Positions 57,416-64,000 of a DNA stretch of 64,000 nucleotides are shown here, one piece after another (position 1 is the stretch's first letter; the number at the start of each line of letters is the position of its first letter). Source of the DNA: Oceanobacillus zhaokaii (GTDB taxonomy: Bacteria > Bacillota > Bacilli > Bacillales > Amphibacillaceae). The notes under the pieces were generated by a model. That model ran no database searches, had not been told where the DNA came from, and was given only the letters and a program-made list of their open reading frames with translations. The stretch covers positions 2,613,001 through 2,677,000 of the forward strand of contig NZ_CP024848.1 of assembly GCF_003352005.1 (NCBI RefSeq), in the 5' to 3' direction. Position numbers and translations under genes: made by a program.

Positions 57416-58207
57416 TTACGCATTTTGTTCTACAGATACTTCTGTGTCTTCGATACCTAGTTCTTCTTTAATCCATTCATATCCTTCTGCTTCTAAGCGT
57501 TTTGCTAGTTCAGGGCCACCTGATTTCACAACACGACCTTGCATCATTACATGAACATAATCTGGTGTAATATAGTTAAGCAAGCGTTGGTAGTGTGTAA
57601 TCATTAAGCAACCGAAGCTTTCACTACGCATTTTGTTAATTCCTTTAGATACAATCTTAAGTGCATCAATATCCAGCCCTGAGTCAATTTCATCAAGGAT
57701 AGCAATGTTCGGTTTAATTTGCAGTAATTGGAGTATCTCATTTCGTTTCTTTTCCCCACCAGAGAATCCTTCGTTTAAGTAGCGTGTTGCCATGTTTTGA
57801 TCAATATCTAGAAGGTCTAGATCTTTATCCAATTCTTTAATAAATTTCATTAACGGAATTCCGTCGCCCTCTTCACGTCTTGCATTAATTGCAGAGCGTA
57901 AGAAGTCAGATGTTGTTACACCGCTAATTTCACTTGGATATTGCATTGCAAGGAATAGACCTGCACGTGCACGTTCGTCCACTTCCATTTCCAATACATC
58001 TTCACCATCAAGTGTAATGCTTCCTTCTGTTATTTCGTATTTTGGATGACCCATAATCGCTGAAGCTAGTGTTGACTTACCAGTTCCATTCGGTCCCATG
58101 ACTGCATGGAATTCTCCACCCTTTATTGTAAGGTCTACACCCTTTAATATCTCTTTATCCTCAATTGACACATGAAGATTCTTAATTTCTAACACTGATC
58201 CTGCCAT
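57416..58207 (-). CDS. sufC: Fe-S cluster assembly ATPase SufC
   Basis: This 263-residue ABC-type ATPase drives the SufBCD scaffold. Walker A is GPNGTGKSTLA, the signature is LNEGFSGGEKKRNEI, and Walker B lies in IAILDEIDSGLDIDALK. First gene of the operon sufC-sufD-sufS-sufU-sufB; GGAGG precedes the ATG. Confidence 0.97.
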   Translation of the reverse strand: MAGSVLEIKNLHVSIEDKEILKGVDLTIKGGEFHAVMGPNGTGKSTLASAIMGHPKYEITEGSITLDGEDVLEMEVDERARAGLFLAMQYPSEISGVTTSDFLRSAINARREEGDGIPLMKFIKELDKDLDLLDIDQNMATRYLNEGFSGGEKKRNEILQLLQIKPNIAILDEIDSGLDIDALKIVSKGINKMRSESFGCLMITHYQRLLNYITPDYVHVMMQGRVVKSGGPELAKRLEAEGYEWIKEELGIEDTEVSVEQNA

Positions 58208-58300
58208 TACAAAACCTCCAAATACTAATATATTTTATGAAATGAATTTTACATCCATTATCAATCTATTCTCATTATAATCTTATAGCAAATCAAATTA

Positions 58301-58329
58301 ATTATCAACATATTTACAAATAACGTCAA
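58301..58329 (-). promoter_or_regulatory. Promoter of the suf operon
   Basis: On the minus strand: TTGACG, a 17-nt spacer, GATAAT, about 95 nt upstream of sufC. The rest of the 58208-58502 stretch is AT-rich with no gene. Confidence 0.6.
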
Positions 58330-58502
58330 ATAAAGGTTTTCCTTGCATTTTAACCCTTTATTCTTTATTATTCCTTCATATATAATATAATCACTTATAT
58401 AGTATAAAATTATTGCGTAATCGATAATTATAATAAGCTAATTGATAACAGATGCATGATTTCTTCCCCAGAGAGAATACCATAATTTCCTTGATTATTC
58501 AA

Positions 58503-58537
58503 AAATGCTGATGCTCTTTAAGAGCATCAGCATTTCT
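58503..58537 (-). terminator. Terminator of the small histidine-rich ORF
   Basis: A 14-bp stem, AAATGCTGATGCTC/GAGCATCAGCATTT, flanked by A/T. Confidence 0.8.
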
Positions 58538-58548
58538 TTGTTCAATGT

Positions 58549-58701
58549 TTACATGTGGATGTTACTATTTACTTCGGCGGCTAAAACTTTGCAATCATGA
58601 TAGTCCTTTTCTCGTCTTTCTTCAACCTCAAGACGATTGACTAACTTCTGTTCATACTCTGCATAACTCATATGATGTGAATGATGCATTGCTTTTTCCA
58701 T
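58549..58701 (-). CDS. Small charged protein of unknown function
   Basis: This 50-residue ORF starts MEKAMHHSHHMSYAEYEQKL, with a His-rich N-terminus, then a charged helical segment and DYHDCKVLAAEVNS. GAGG lies 12 nt upstream of the ATG at 58701; a longer frame would need a TTG without a site. A strong terminator 14 nt after the stop supports expression. The HH-x-HH pattern and single Cys hint at metal contact, unproven. Confidence 0.5.
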   Translation of the reverse strand: MEKAMHHSHHMSYAEYEQKLVNRLEVEERREKDYHDCKVLAAEVNSNIHM

Positions 58702-58917
58702 TTCTGATGTGTACCTCAGACCATTAATAGTGAACCATCCTCTCAAATATTGACTACATGTAAAATGGTAACATAAAGATGGCTCTCAAGACAAAATCGA
58801 AATGGCGCGATGTCGTACAATATCGCTTACTCTCATCAAGTTTGACTGATACTATATAGGAATTTCGTTTAATTTCGGCTATTTTCTAAAGAATACTCTC
58901 GAATCCGCAATAAAAGA

Positions 58918-59766
58918 TTATTTCGTACCGCCTGCTGGAACGATTGCACCATCATAATTTTCCAGAATAAAATTAGCAATTTCTTCAGACTGTAGTACTT
59001 CAACTAGTTTATTTAATGATTCATCCTCTTTATCCTCAGAACGAACTGCAATTATATTTACGTAGTCCGATTCCTCGCCTTCAATAAAGAGCGCATCATC
59101 TACTGGATTTAATTCAGCTCCAATAGCATAGTTTGTATTAATTACTACAAGTGCATCTTCTTCATTAAGATATAACTCTGGTAAAATTTCTGGTGCATAG
59201 TCTGGTGAAAACTCCAGGTTTTTCGGATTATCTACAATGCTATCAAGCGTAATTTCTTCAGCATTTTCGTCTAATGTAATCAGACCTTCTGCTTCAAATA
59301 ACTTTAGAATACGTCCATGATCTGCTACAGAGTTACTTAAGATAACTTCAGCACCATCTGGAATTTCATCTACACTTTTAATGTTTACAGAATATACACC
59401 CATTGGTTCTACATGGACTCCGCCAATAGATTCAATTTCATATCCTGTATTTCCTACAGTTTCTTCTAAAAATGGTTTATGTTGAAAATAGTTTGCATCC
59501 AAGTCACCATTTGCTAAGTCGTCATTAGGCAACACATAATCTTCGTATGGTTCAATTTCTAACGTAATGCCCTCTTCTTCAAGTAAAGGAGCGGCTTCTT
59601 CTAGGATTTCTGCATGCGGTGTACTAGACGCACCTACTTTAAGTACAGCACTTTCTTCTTCACCTTCAGTCGTTTCTGCTGAATCATTTTCGTTTGAATT
59701 ACTTCCTCCACAGGCTGCTAGTACTAAAACAGCTAGGAGTGCAATTAAAGCTAAATATTTTTTCAT
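58918..59766 (-). CDS. metQ: Methionine ABC transporter substrate-binding lipoprotein MetQ
   Basis: This is a 282-residue NlpA-family lipoprotein. The signal peptide ends at the lipobox VLAAC, an acidic linker follows, then VGASSTPHAEILE and NYFQHKPFLEE, characteristic of D/L-methionine binding proteins. It presents methionine to MetNP outside the membrane. Last gene of the S-box-controlled operon. Confidence 0.95.
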   Translation of the reverse strand: MKKYLALIALLAVLVLAACGGSNSNENDSAETTEGEEESAVLKVGASSTPHAEILEEAAPLLEEEGITLEIEPYEDYVLPNDDLANGDLDANYFQHKPFLEETVGNTGYEIESIGGVHVEPMGVYSVNIKSVDEIPDGAEVILSNSVADHGRILKLFEAEGLITLDENAEEITLDSIVDNPKNLEFSPDYAPEILPELYLNEEDALVVINTNYAIGAELNPVDDALFIEGEESDYVNIIAVRSEDKEDESLNKLVEVLQSEEIANFILENYDGAIVPAGGTK

Positions 59767-59834
59767 AATATAAATCCCCTTTTCTAATTGATTAATATAT
59801 TTATTAAGGATATTACATCCTAAATAACATGTCC

Positions 59835-60503
59835 TTATCGTTTATCGATTCGTTTGGAGATCATATCTCCGATAAATTGGAAAATAAATACAATAATTAC
59901 AATAATAATCGTACAAGCTAATACTACGTCAAAATCGCGGCGCATAAAACCGTAATAATGGGCACGATTTCCTAATCCACCAGCGCCGATTAAACCAGCC
60001 ATTGCTGTATATCCAATTAATGCAATTGACGTTACGGTAATACCAGATATGAGCGCTGGCATTGATTCTGGTAGCAATACTTTGAATATAATCGTTTTTG
60101 TTTTTGCTCCCATTGATTTTGCAGCTTCCACAACACCTTTGTCTACTTCAACTAATGCGATTTCCACCAATCTTGCATAAAACGGTGCGGAACCAATGAT
60201 TAATGCTGGTATAGCGGCGTTTGGTCCTCGAACGGTGCCAATAAGAAAATCTGTAAATGGGAATAGTAATAAAATCAAAATAATAAATGGCACAGCTCGG
60301 AAAAAATTCACAACTGCTGAAGTGCTATGGTAAATATATCTATTTTCCCAAATTCCATTCTTATTCGTTAAGTAAAGCAATAACCCTAATAATATACCGA
60401 ATATCACGACTCCAACTAATGATAAAAGTGTCATGTAAAGTGTTTCATAGGTCGCCTCAATCATATCTTCCGCTTTTACATTTGGAAATAAATTAGATAG
60501 CAT
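59835..60503 (-). CDS. metP: Methionine ABC transporter permease MetP
   Basis: This is a 222-residue membrane permease with five helices and the EAA-type loop VEAAKSMGAKTKTIIFKVLLPE that contacts MetN. It has RAVPFIILILLLFPF and GYTAMAGLIGAGGLG. ATG 60503 has GGAGG at 9 nt and overlaps the metN end by about 10 nt. Confidence 0.95.
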   Translation of the reverse strand: MLSNLFPNVKAEDMIEATYETLYMTLLSLVGVVIFGILLGLLLYLTNKNGIWENRYIYHSTSAVVNFFRAVPFIILILLLFPFTDFLIGTVRGPNAAIPALIIGSAPFYARLVEIALVEVDKGVVEAAKSMGAKTKTIIFKVLLPESMPALISGITVTSIALIGYTAMAGLIGAGGLGNRAHYYGFMRRDFDVVLACTIIIVIIVFIFQFIGDMISKRIDKR

Positions 60504-61524
60504 TTTCAATAACCTCCAGTTCTACTGAGGTTTCATTTTCAATAAATCGACAAGCATCCTTGATTACGTCTTTATCACCATTCACTTGCACATATAATGT
60601 ACCAAATGCACCATGCTTTGTTTGCGTAATTTTCCCTTGTAATATATTCAAATCAACGTTAAACTTGCGTGAAACCTCACTTATTAATGCTTGATTCGTT
60701 GTTTCGCCAATAAATTGCAAACGAATTATTTTTCCAGAAGTCTTATTAGTGATTAACTGATTAATAATTTCATTATCTTCATCATTGCCCATTACTTGCT
60801 CGACAAATTTCTTTGTAACGGATTGTTGTGGTTTTTGAAAGACATTCAGGACATCACCTTGCTCCACAACTTTACCATTTTCCATTACCGCCACACGACT
60901 GCAAATTTTACGAATAACATGCATTTCATGTGTGATTAAAATGATCGTCAATTTCATTTTTGCGTTAATATCAACCAATAGTTCTAAGATGGAATTGGTT
61001 GTTTCAGGATCAAGCGCTGACGTTGCTTCATCACAAAGCAATACTTTCGGTTTATTTGCTAGTGCACGCGCGATACCAACTCGCTGCTTTTGCCCACCAC
61101 TCAGCTGGGATGGATATGCATTTTCTCTACCAGAAAGCCCGACTAGATCAATTAGTTCTTGCACTCTTTTTTCACGTTCGTCCTTGGAGACACCTGCTAT
61201 TTCTAATGGAAAAGCGATGTTCTCTTTTACTGTACGCGACCAGAGCAGATTAAAATGCTGGAAGATCATCCCTATTTCTCTTCTAGCAAGTCGAAGCTCA
61301 TTTGATTTTAGCGCGGTAATTTCTTGTTTATCAATTATAACCTTCCCACTTGAAGGCTCTTCCAAGCGATTGATTAAACGGACAAACGTACTTTTCCCTG
61401 CTCCACTATAACCAATAATGCCATATATTTCACCTTGATTAATCTTTAAGTTAAGATTATCAACGGCTTTCAATTGTTTATTGTTCTGTTTAAATATTTT
61501 ATTTAATCCTTCGATCGAAATCAA
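60493..61524 (-). CDS. metN: Methionine ABC transporter ATP-binding protein MetN
   Basis: This 343-residue ABC ATPase has Walker A GYSGAGKSTFV, Q-loop FQHFNLL, signature YPSQLSGGQKQR, Walker B VLLCDEATSALD and a C-terminal NIL domain (LITNKTSGKIIRLQFIGE onward) that senses methionine for transinhibition. The TTG at 61524 follows AGGAGG at 7 nt; a longer frame has none. A SAM riboswitch lies upstream. Confidence 0.95.
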   Translation of the reverse strand: MISIEGLNKIFKQNNKQLKAVDNLNLKINQGEIYGIIGYSGAGKSTFVRLINRLEEPSSGKVIIDKQEITALKSNELRLARREIGMIFQHFNLLWSRTVKENIAFPLEIAGVSKDEREKRVQELIDLVGLSGRENAYPSQLSGGQKQRVGIARALANKPKVLLCDEATSALDPETTNSILELLVDINAKMKLTIILITHEMHVIRKICSRVAVMENGKVVEQGDVLNVFQKPQQSVTKKFVEQVMGNDEDNEIINQLITNKTSGKIIRLQFIGETTNQALISEVSRKFNVDLNILQGKITQTKHGAFGTLYVQVNGDKDVIKDACRFIENETSVELEVIENAI

Positions 61525-61690
61525 TAAGATTCCTCCTCTTAATACGTAACACATCTTTAACCTACAATACCTTAACTCTTTTCTAAAAGATTGGGACTGC
61601 GGTTAATCGTCCACCTAAAAACTGTTGATTTTATCATCTGGTGGTTAAAAAGTAATAGTTGCATTTTTAATTATTCCCTAAATGAACAAA

Positions 61691-61724
61691 AAACGTCCTT
61701 CTGATTGAGAACAGAAGGACGTTT
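61691..61724 (-). terminator. SAM riboswitch terminator
   Basis: A 12-bp stem, AAACGTCCTTCT/AGAAGGACGTTT, with a T run on the minus strand, between the S-box aptamer and metN. Confidence 0.9.
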
Positions 61725-61744
61725 AATATTAAAAGTCTCGTGTT

Positions 61745-61855
61745 CTCTCATCTGTCAAAGCGATGCTTTGCAGGAATTAGCACCTTTCAAGCAGACCATG
61801 CTTGAAGGTTGCCGCGATATCATAGGGCCAGTCCCTCCACCGCTCAAGATAAGAG
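61745..61855 (-). ncRNA. SAM riboswitch (S-box)
   Basis: On the minus strand: CTCTTATCTTGAGCGGTGGAGGGA, CTGGCCCTATGATATC, CGGCAACC, AAGGTGCTAATTCC and the closing GACAGATGAGAG. All S-box blocks are in order and the CTCTTATC/GATGAGAG ends form P1. It switches off metNPQ when SAM is plentiful. Confidence 0.97.
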
Positions 61856-61891
61856 CTATCTACATATTTGATTAATTAGTACAACGAAACT

Positions 61892-61920
61892 ATAGTAGCA
61901 TGCTAGTTTCATTGTGTCAA
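61892..61920 (-). promoter_or_regulatory. Promoter of the SAM riboswitch-metNPQ transcript
   Basis: TTGACA, a 17-nt spacer and TACTAT on the minus strand, about 35 nt upstream of the aptamer. Confidence 0.75.
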
Positions 61921-61937
61921 TTAACAACTGAACACAT

Positions 61938-62252
61938 TTACTGGACATTAAATAATTCAGGCTTATACTCCAACAATAATGAATAAATATTTGCAATGGA
62001 CTTAAAGGCATAAACCTTCTCTTTTATTTCATATCCCTCTTTAATTAAGAGGCATGGAACACTCTCAATTTTGTGTTCCTGCATAAATTCCGGATGTAAG
62101 GATGCGTTCATATCGTAAAAGATATTCTGCTTATGAACGGACTCAATTTTATCCAGCATGCTTCTTGCAACACTGCACGTACCGCAAAATGGCGTATAAA
62201 TATATAATAAATAGTTTTCCTTCTCTAATTCCTTATTCGTAGCTTTTTGCAA
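61938..62252 (-). CDS. yusE: Thioredoxin-like protein YusE
   Basis: This 104-residue thioredoxin-fold protein has active site CGTC (YTPFCGTCSVARSML) and cis-proline in ESVPCLLI. The TTG at 62252 follows AAAGGTGG; a GTG three codons earlier lies on that site. Cytoplasmic dithiol reductase, partner unknown. The gene order metNPQ-yusE-yusF-gcvH-yusI matches B. subtilis. Confidence 0.9.
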   Translation of the reverse strand: MQKATNKELEKENYLLYIYTPFCGTCSVARSMLDKIESVHKQNIFYDMNASLHPEFMQEHKIESVPCLLIKEGYEIKEKVYAFKSIANIYSLLLEYKPELFNVQ

Positions 62253-62270
62253 GTTAACCACCTTTAGATT

Positions 62271-62636
62271 TTATAAATTCGGCATTAAAAATATCGGATG
62301 TACCTGGAAATTCTTGCTAAGTAAAGCAGAAGCAAGAACATGGATAGGTGTTGTCGCAACCTCGCGATACTCACTGCTCACATAAATATGATCCGCATGT
62401 GGTAATTCACGGGCAAGCTGTTTCCTTAACTTCAACCCTGATTTATCTTCATCAACTAGGATAAATACTTCTTTCTCATCTAAACAATACGTATCTAATA
62501 ACTCTTCAAAACGCCCAATACCCAATGTACCGTTTGTACAGACAATCGTAACATTGTCATTAATCACCTTTTCTACCTTTCGTTTATCGGTTAATCCTTC
62601 GACAATGATTATTTTATCTGACTCCATCGTTATCAT
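62271..62636 (-). CDS. yusF: Toprim-domain protein YusF
   Basis: This is a 121-residue single Toprim domain of the small-primase/RNase M5-like group. The catalytic glutamate lies in IIIVEGLTDKRKVEK and the DxD motif in FILVDEDKSGLKLRK. Acts on nucleic acid by inference; function unknown. It lies 20 nt from yusE and is probably cotranscribed. Confidence 0.9.
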   Translation of the reverse strand: MITMESDKIIIVEGLTDKRKVEKVINDNVTIVCTNGTLGIGRFEELLDTYCLDEKEVFILVDEDKSGLKLRKQLARELPHADHIYVSSEYREVATTPIHVLASALLSKNFQVHPIFLMPNL

Positions 62637-62742
62637 CGCACAGCACTCCCCATATAAGTAAGCAAGACGCTTCGTTGATTTAGTATATGATAAAAAGAAA
62701 GCTAACTATACACTATTTTCTAATGTTAGTTAGCCCCTTTGT

Positions 62743-63126
62743 TTAGTCTTGTTCTATGAAAGCTTTGTATTGTTCAGCTGTTAATAATTCATCAAGTTCT
62801 GATTCATCAGATAGTTCAACTACAACCATCCATGCTTTTTCATATGGAGATTCATTTACATATTCCGGATTATCTTCTAAGTCTTCGTTTACTTCCACTA
62901 CTTTCCCACCAACTGGAGCATATAATTCGGAAACAGTCTTAACAGATTCCACACTTCCGAAAGGCTCATCACCAGAAACCTCATCATCTACCTCTGGTAA
63001 TTCAATAAACACAATATCTCCTAGCTCATCTTGTGCAAATTCTGTAATACCAATACGAACATTGTTTCCTTCTTTTTTAATCCATTCGTGGTCTTTTGAA
63101 TATAATAATTCTTCTGGTAAGTTCAT
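62743..63126 (-). CDS. gcvH: Glycine cleavage system H protein
   Basis: This is a 127-residue lipoyl carrier. The lipoylated lysine is Lys63 in [16 protein letters not shown]. It also serves as the relay for lipoyl transfer in Bacillus. GGAGGG precedes the ATG. The other gcv genes are not in this window. Confidence 0.97.
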   Translation of the reverse strand: MNLPEELLYSKDHEWIKKEGNNVRIGITEFAQDELGDIVFIELPEVDDEVSGDEPFGSVESVKTVSELYAPVGGKVVEVNEDLEDNPEYVNESPYEKAWMVVVELSDESELDELLTAEQYKAFIEQD

Positions 63127-63215
63127 CCTAATCCCTCCGTTAGTTCATTCTATTTAACTATACAATGTTACGTCATATATTACTAGCCCTTGGGAAAAGA
63201 TTTTCATTCACTTAT

Positions 63216-63572
63216 TTAGCCCCAGGTTTCTTCAAATGAATCTACTTTGAATCCAACTGTCACCTTTTCACCATCCGTAACAATCGGACGTTTAATCAGC
63301 ATGCCATCAGAAGCTAAATATGCTGCCATTTCTTCTATACTTGCATCTTTAATTTTGTCCTTCATATTCATTTCACGATACTTCATTCCGCTTGTATTGA
63401 AAAATTTCTTAGCCGGTAAGCCGCTATTTTTAATAAGTTCGAGAATCGCTTCTTTTGATGGCGTCTCTTCGACGATATGTATTTCTTTATAATCGATATT
63501 ATGTTGATCAAACCACTTTTTAGCCTGCTTACATGTACCACATTGAGGCAACCAATAAAATGTTAAGCCCAT
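63216..63572 (-). CDS. yusI: ArsC/Spx-family protein YusI
   Basis: This 118-residue ArsC-like protein has CGTC near the N-terminus (LPQCGTCKQAKKWF), NTSGMKYRE and the C-terminal LIKRPIVTDGEKVTVGF. It resembles arsenate-reductase-like YusI rather than Spx. AGGAGG precedes the ATG. Confidence 0.92.
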   Translation of the reverse strand: MGLTFYWLPQCGTCKQAKKWFDQHNIDYKEIHIVEETPSKEAILELIKNSGLPAKKFFNTSGMKYREMNMKDKIKDASIEEMAAYLASDGMLIKRPIVTDGEKVTVGFKVDSFEETWG

Positions 63573-63673
63573 ATCATTACCTCCTATCTATAATAAAATT
63601 ACTCTCATTATAGCAAATTTTTAGCTACTTGCATCTCGTATTGCTTAATAATGTGCCAAGGACTCTCAGATCA

Positions 63674-63758
63674 GTCGCTCCAGAAATACACTACGCTTTC
63701 CACCGGAGCTGGTGAGCCTTCTCGCAGGAATCTTCGTGTATTTCTTCCGCTGGGGATA
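63674..63758. repeat. Long interspersed repeat with complementary ends, copy 2 (shorter)
   Basis: GTCGCTCCAGAAATACACTACG and TCTTCGTGTATTTCTTCCGC bracket GGAGCTGGTGAGCC and CTCGCAGGA. The ends match copy 1 at 34231; the middle is about 45 nt shorter. Confidence 0.75.
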
Positions 63759-63959
63759 TTGCAGTAACTGGAAATGACAAACCTACTAATGATAGTAAGT
63801 GATTTAGCGTAAGAAATGAAGAATCTAATAGAACCCCCATCCAGATTTGAAATAACAATTTTTTCTAGCTAACAGTTTATATCGAATGTCCATTGTTCCT
63901 ACTAAAAGAGTGTGCATTTAGTAAATAACCCAAAAATAAAGATAGATCTATAAAAAATC

Positions 63960-63990
63960 CCCATGCTTTATTAATACGAAGCATGGGAGT
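63960..63990 (-). terminator. Terminator of a minus-strand gene outside the window
   Basis: CCCATGCTT/AAGCATGGG is followed by GATTTTTTATAG on the minus strand. It likely ends a gene entering from the right. The 63759-63959 stretch before it holds nothing I can identify. Confidence 0.7.
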
Positions 63991-64000
63991 TGTATTATTC

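Noticed and set aside
58208..58300. Fur-box-like sequence near the suf promoter (GATAAT/TATAATGAGAATA)
   Set aside because: The match to the 7-1-7 pattern is poor and the AT-rich background makes chance similarity likely.

Overview
The window is chromosomal DNA of a low-GC, endospore-forming member of the Bacillaceae. It is AT-rich, has strong AGGAGG-type ribosome binding sites, frequent TTG/GTG starts and U-tailed hairpin terminators. It carries spore-lineage genes (kapB, yutH, yunB, lytH) and a gene order that follows the Bacillus subtilis yug-yui-yum-yut-yun-yur-yus arc in compressed form. A halotolerant relative such as Oceanobacillus or Virgibacillus would fit, but this is inference from gene content, not a species call. 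I see no prophage, insertion sequence, CRISPR array, tRNA or rRNA.

Layout. 1-2.9 kb: a secreted protein cut by the window edge, a small conserved protein and a multi-helix MscS-related membrane protein. 3-11.1 kb: menaquinone biosynthesis, with menF-menD-menH-menB-(terminator)-menE on the minus strand and menA plus a hotdog thioesterase diverging from it; menC is not in the cluster. 11.2-12.2 kb: riboflavin importer ribU under an FMN riboswitch. 12.3-16.7 kb: the large secreted protease Bpr. 17.3-25.2 kb: zinc alcohol dehydrogenase, M42 peptidase, thioredoxin-like protein, K+ channel YugO, S1 protein YugI, pgi and C-S lyase PatB, with a candidate small RNA upstream of patB. 25.3-29 kb: a Cu/Zn-SOD-like lipoprotein lacking one copper ligand, kapB, HPr, deoD and bioY under a BirA operator. 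29.2-33.7 kb: yuiD, yuiC, yuiB, type II NADH dehydrogenase YumB and ferredoxin-NADP reductase YumC. 33.7-41.2 kb: Fe-S proteins YutM and YutI, a 2-hydroxyacid dehydrogenase, yutH, yutG, yutF, yutE, an amidase, a 46-residue ORF and yutD. 41.3-47.8 kb: lytH, an NhaC-family transporter under a lysine riboswitch, yunB, yunC, yunD and yunE. 48-52.8 kb: a variable stretch with a flavin reductase, a glutamine amidotransferase, a frameshifted Gmad2-domain remnant, a TauE/SafE exporter and a LysR regulator. 53-58.2 kb: sufCDSUB. 58.5-63.6 kb: metNPQ under a SAM riboswitch, then yusE, yusF, gcvH and yusI.

How it works together. The window covers respiratory chain supply (menaquinone, YumB, YumC), iron-sulfur assembly (SUF, YutM, YutI), cofactor and amino-acid uptake under RNA or repressor control (riboflavin/FMN, lysine, methionine/SAM, biotin/BirA), sulfur metabolism (PatB, TauE, LysR, MetNPQ) and sporulation functions. 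Two interspersed repeat families occupy intergenic gaps: a 60-100 bp two-hairpin element (five copies) and a longer element with complementary ends (two copies).
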